Shown one piece after another: positions 60,847-64,000 of a DNA stretch of 64,000 bases. Position 1 is the first letter of the stretch. Each line of letters opens with the position of its first letter. The notes beneath the pieces were generated by a model. The model did not search any database and had not been told where the DNA came from. It saw only the letters and a program-made list of their open reading frames with translations. Source of the stretch: VXRD01 sp965242535 (GTDB lineage: Bacteria; Latescibacterota; UBA2968); assembly GCA_965242535.1 (NCBI GenBank), contig OZ251458.1, positions 1,178,001-1,242,000 of the forward strand. The letters are read 5' to 3'. Made by a program: the position numbers and the translations under genes.

Positions 60847-62907
60847 ATGATGTTCTCATTCACGAATCCAATGTTGTTGCACGGCCTGTGGGCGGCACTC
60901 TTACCGCTGGTGATCCATCTGCTGAATCGGCGGCGCACGGTGACGGTGGCGTTTTCCAATGTGGGGCTGTTGCAAACGCTTCAGCACGACCGCATGCGGC
61001 GCATCAAGGTGAAGCAACTATTGTTGCTCATTTTGCGAACCCTGCTCATCGCGTTGCTGGTGTTGGCGTTTGCGCGACCGACTTTGAGCGGGGGCAGCGC
61101 GCAGGTGGGCGATGCGGGGACCGCGGCGGTCATTTTGCTCGACCGTTCGTTGAGCATGCAATACCGCACGGCCGAGGGGATGGCGTTTCAGCGTGCGTTG
61201 CGGCGGGTGCAGGCGTTGTTGGCACTGTTCGACGAGCGCGATGAGGTGCGTCTCGCATGGGTTGACGAGGGGGTCGAGGAGGTCGATGTGGTTTCTCCAG
61301 CGCGGTTGCGGTTGCATCTCAATGGCTTGCAACCCGGGTTTGGCAGCACGGATTTTGAGCCGGGCGTGAAACTCGCGTTGGCGCACTTGACCGAGTCGCA
61401 GATGCCCAATCGCGAGTTGTATTGCGTCACGGATGGCGCGGCCAATGGCTGGGCGAGTTTGCCGGATACGCTGGCGGATTTGGACGGCATATCGGTGTAC
61501 ATCATCGCGGAGCGGCCCGCGCGGGTCGCCAATATCGGCATTGGACAGATCGAGGCCCGCGCGCCGCAGGTCGGGCAATCGAGCACGCTATCGGTCGAAC
61601 TGATCAATTACGGCGCGACCCATCGAGGCGGCGTGCCCGTGCAGATATTTTTGGATGATCGGCGCGTCGCACAACACGTCGCGCATGTGCCCGCCGGAGG
61701 ACGGCGCAAATTGCACGCGCCAGTCGTCCCGGAAACGGGCGGGGATGTGGCCCTGCGCGTGGAGATCGGGGAAGATGATCTCGAGGCGGACAACGCGCGC
61801 GTGACGGTGTTGCACATCCCCGAGCAAGTGCGCGTGTTGCTCGTTGCAGACGCGCCGGACGAGGCGTATTATCTCGCAGAGGCATTGGATGCCGTCTCGA
61901 CCGAGACCGAGCAGGTGAAACCCGACCGCATCGCGGATCAGGCGTTGGACGGCGTGGATGTGGTGTTTTTGTGCGATGTCGCTCGGCTTTCAGAAGGCGC
62001 GATAGCCGCGTTGCAAGATCGGGTTTTGCGCGGGATGGGGCTGGCGATTTTTTTGGGCGATCGCGTCGATATCCGGCATTACAACGAGCGGTTGTTGCCC
62101 GCGCTTTGCCCGGCCACGTTGCTCGGCGCGCGCGGATCCAGGGACGGGGCGTATCGGGCGTTGCAAGCGGCACTGCCCGATCATCCCATGCTTTCGGGCC
62201 TCGACCTCGAGGGCGCGTTTCAAAGCCCGCGCTTTTTCTTTTTGCATCGAATCCGGCCCGGGCGAGATGCCTATCCCGTGCTGTCCTTTACATCGGGCAC
62301 CCCCGCGCTTCTCGAATCGCGCAAGGGCAACAACGGGCGCGTGGCGTTGTTCGCGTCGGCGGTCGGCGCGAATTTGGATTGGAATGACGCGCCCCTGTCC
62401 GGCTTTTTCGTGCCGTTCGTGCATCGCCTAAGCGGGTATTTGGCCGCGGGCGCGTTTGGGCGTTCCGACTATCGAGTCGGACGAGTGGTGCATCGAGCGG
62501 TTCGGGACGCAGAGGCATCGGAAGCGGTTTTGCACGCGCCGAGCCAAGAGCCGAAGACGATTTGGCCGCAACGGCGCGGTTTGCAATCCGCGTGGCCCAT
62601 CGGCGCAGTGGACGCGCCTGGCCTGTGGAAAATTTTTGCGCGCGAGCGGTTGTCCGATCGCTTTGCCGTGCAGGTGGACGAGCGCGAACCGGAGTTGACC
62701 CCCGTGCCGATGGCGCGTCTCGAGACGCTATTTGGCGAGGACCGGTTGCGAGTCTTAGACGCCGAGGACGATTTGCAAGCGGTCGTTTTGTCCCGCCGGC
62801 ACGGGCGCGAACTGTGGCGATGGCTGTTGGGGATGGCCCTGGCGCTGATGGCCGCGGAGATGCTCCTCGCGCGATCCACGCGCACACACCGCGGGGCGCG
62901 ATCTTGA
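60847..62907 (+). CDS. BatA-type von Willebrand protein
   Basis: A 686-residue membrane protein. The N-terminus is the BatA domain (LLHGLWAALLPLVIHLLNRR), with a second membrane span at residues 57-77 (LLLLILRTLLIALLVLAFAR). The von Willebrand A domain begins AAVILLDRSLSMQYRTAEG, a MIDAS-type D-x-S-x-S, and a membrane span ends the protein (LWRWLLGMALALMAAEMLLA). Such proteins sit near MoxR/BatB systems and are thought to act in the cell envelope; the partner genes are not in the window. topA follows 145 nt downstream. Confidence 0.87.
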   Translation: MMFSFTNPMLLHGLWAALLPLVIHLLNRRRTVTVAFSNVGLLQTLQHDRMRRIKVKQLLLLILRTLLIALLVLAFARPTLSGGSAQVGDAGTAAVILLDRSLSMQYRTAEGMAFQRALRRVQALLALFDERDEVRLAWVDEGVEEVDVVSPARLRLHLNGLQPGFGSTDFEPGVKLALAHLTESQMPNRELYCVTDGAANGWASLPDTLADLDGISVYIIAERPARVANIGIGQIEARAPQVGQSSTLSVELINYGATHRGGVPVQIFLDDRRVAQHVAHVPAGGRRKLHAPVVPETGGDVALRVEIGEDDLEADNARVTVLHIPEQVRVLLVADAPDEAYYLAEALDAVSTETEQVKPDRIADQALDGVDVVFLCDVARLSEGAIAALQDRVLRGMGLAIFLGDRVDIRHYNERLLPALCPATLLGARGSRDGAYRALQAALPDHPMLSGLDLEGAFQSPRFFFLHRIRPGRDAYPVLSFTSGTPALLESRKGNNGRVALFASAVGANLDWNDAPLSGFFVPFVHRLSGYLAAGAFGRSDYRVGRVVHRAVRDAEASEAVLHAPSQEPKTIWPQRRGLQSAWPIGAVDAPGLWKIFARERLSDRFAVQVDEREPELTPVPMARLETLFGEDRLRVLDAEDDLQAVVLSRRHGRELWRWLLGMALALMAAEMLLARSTRTHRGARS

Positions 62908-62970
62908 CATTTGCCATGGGCGTGCGTATTTTTTTCGAGGAACTGACGACGGACGACGGGTTTCTCCTGT

Positions 62971-63007
62971 GCCTTTTTGTGCCTTTTGTGCCTTTTGTGC
63001 CTTTTGT
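62971..63007 (+). repeat. Four 9-bp direct repeats before topA
   Basis: The unit gccttttgt occurs four times (the first with one extra T) between the BatA-like gene and topA. Confidence 0.85.
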
Positions 63008-63051
63008 GGCAATCCTGTTGGGCTACCGACAACTGACGGAGGATGTTTTTG

Positions 63052-64000
63052 ATGGCGAAAAATTTGATCATTGTGGAATCCCCTGCCAAGGCGCGCACGA
63101 TTTCGCGGTTTGTGGGCAAGGAATACAAGGTCGCCGCTTCGATGGGGCATGTGCGCGACTTGCCCGCGCGCGACTTGGGCTTTGACGCCGAGAGTTTCGA
63201 TCCCCAATACGAGGTGTCGCAAGACAAGCGCGAGGTGATTCGGACGCTCAAAAAAGAGATTGGGAAGGATACGACCGTGTATCTCGCGACGGACGAAGAC
63301 CGCGAAGGGGAATCCATTTCCTGGCATCTGATCGCCGCGCTCGGCTTAAAAACGCAACCCATCAAGCGCATTGTGTTTCACGAGATCACGCGCTCCGCGA
63401 TTTTGCACGCCTTGGCAAATCCGCGCACCATAGATCAAAATTTGGTCGATGCCCAACAGGCGCGGCGCGTTTTGGATCGCGCGGTGGGCTATCAACTCTC
63501 GCCGCTGTTGTGGCGAAAGGTCAAGGGCGGGCTGTCGGCCGGGCGCGTGCAGAGCGTCGCGGTGCGGATCATCGTAGATCGCGAGCGGGAGATTCGCGCG
63601 TTCAAGCCCGAGGAGTATTGGAAGATCAAGTCCGATTTTCGGGATCCCGCGTTTCAAGCGGAATTGACGCGCGTCGATGGCAAAAAGGCCGCGGTGAAAA
63701 ACGAGGCGCAGGCCAAGGCCATCGAAGCGAGCGCGCTGAAGGGGCAATTCGCGGTCGCCGAGGTGGTCGAGCGCGAGGGCAAGCGGTCCCCTGTGCCGCC
63801 CTTTACGACTTCCACCTTGCAACAAGAGGCGTCTCGCAAGTTGGGATTTTCCGTGTCGCAAACCATGCGCGTTGCCCAACAGCTCTACGAGGGCAATTTT
63901 GAAATCCCCGGCTACACCGGCGGTTTGATCACGTATATGCGGACGGATTCGGTGAACTTGGCGGATCAAGCGGTCAAACAGGCCAAAGAGGTGATCGCGC
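63052..64000 (+). CDS. topA: DNA topoisomerase I (partial, 3' end beyond window)
   Basis: The first 316 residues of a type IA topoisomerase, which relaxes negative supercoils. The Toprim domain starts NLIIVESPAKARTISRFVG and has YLATDEDREGESISWHL, and the active-site tyrosine is in GLITYMRTDSVNL near residue 300. The ATG at 63052 has GGAGG 9 nt upstream. The zinc-finger part is not in the window. Confidence 0.95.
   Translation, partial: MAKNLIIVESPAKARTISRFVGKEYKVAASMGHVRDLPARDLGFDAESFDPQYEVSQDKREVIRTLKKEIGKDTTVYLATDEDREGESISWHLIAALGLKTQPIKRIVFHEITRSAILHALANPRTIDQNLVDAQQARRVLDRAVGYQLSPLLWRKVKGGLSAGRVQSVAVRIIVDREREIRAFKPEEYWKIKSDFRDPAFQAELTRVDGKKAAVKNEAQAKAIEASALKGQFAVAEVVEREGKRSPVPPFTTSTLQQEASRKLGFSVSQTMRVAQQLYEGNFEIPGYTGGLITYMRTDSVNLADQAVKQAKEVIA

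Noticed and set aside
62562..63185. Plus-strand 207-codon frame over the end of the BatA-like gene and start of topA
   Set aside because: It shadows both genes in another frame; the FVPFVPFV stretch comes from four 9-bp direct repeats.

Overview
The window is a bacterial chromosome segment of moderately high GC, densely coding, with many genes in housekeeping operons. Several features point to the FCB side of the bacterial tree, with a Latescibacterota/Poribacteria-like lineage my best guess (inference only; no marker phylogeny was run). These are a GWxTD-domain TPR protein, a BatA-type von Willebrand protein next to topA, dockerin-like EF-hand tails of the 'DFDGDGTVGFSDFLAFAR' type on secreted proteins, a phytanoyl-CoA dioxygenase fused to HEAT repeats, and large families of short intergenic repeats. 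Core genes often start with TTG behind a strong Shine-Dalgarno (gcvT, rpsO, infB).

Layout. 1-5.8 kb: a minus-strand suf operon (sufB, then sufC, sufD and the first codons of a probable sufS). It is interrupted between sufB and sufC by a ParA-type ATPase and a HEPN-domain protein, and between sufC and sufD by a 0.4 kb repeat. 5.9-9.0 kb: an inositol-monophosphatase-like phosphatase, a 29-unit heptanucleotide array, a coiled-coil DNA-binding protein and gcvT. 9.4-17.4 kb: leuS, asnS, a Uma2 nuclease, a single-chain restriction-modification enzyme and a small protein. 17.5-26.7 kb: the classical rimP-nusA-infB-ylxP-rbfA-truB-ribF-rpsO-pnp operon with a hairpin in its leader. 27-32.5 kb: a MerR regulator, der, a DUF512 radical-SAM-like protein and a ThDP enzyme. 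32.5-34.3 kb: a Fic gene flanked by 30-bp direct repeats. 34.3-40.5 kb: small-molecule metabolism (flavoprotein, Gfo/Idh oxidoreductase, dioxygenase-HEAT fusion, amidohydrolase, glycerophosphodiesterase) and an antitoxin with a toxin remnant. 40.8-46.3 kb: SulP transporter, orphan modA, AGCS symporter, DUF433/DUF5615 toxin-antitoxin pair. 47.2-51.9 kb: a CO-dehydrogenase/xanthine-dehydrogenase-type molybdoenzyme cluster (coxS-L-M-G plus cupin) bracketed by two copies of one palindrome. 52-59.4 kb: secreted subtilase, MFS transporter, GWxTD protein. 60.2-64 kb: EIIA PTS protein, BatA-like protein and the start of topA.

The intergenic DNA carries several repeat families: (i) a 0.3-0.4 kb non-coding element (four copies) with terminal inverted repeats in the best copy and an internal hairpin whose two arms differ in a compensated way between copies; (ii) a REP-like palindrome of about 38 nt; (iii) a 7-bp satellite (gggagac); (iv) a long perfect palindrome around GGGCGTAA. 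The most promising candidates for something new are the ParA-HEPN pair embedded in the Fe-S assembly operon and the covarying-hairpin repeat family. No tRNA, rRNA, CRISPR array or phage block was recognised.
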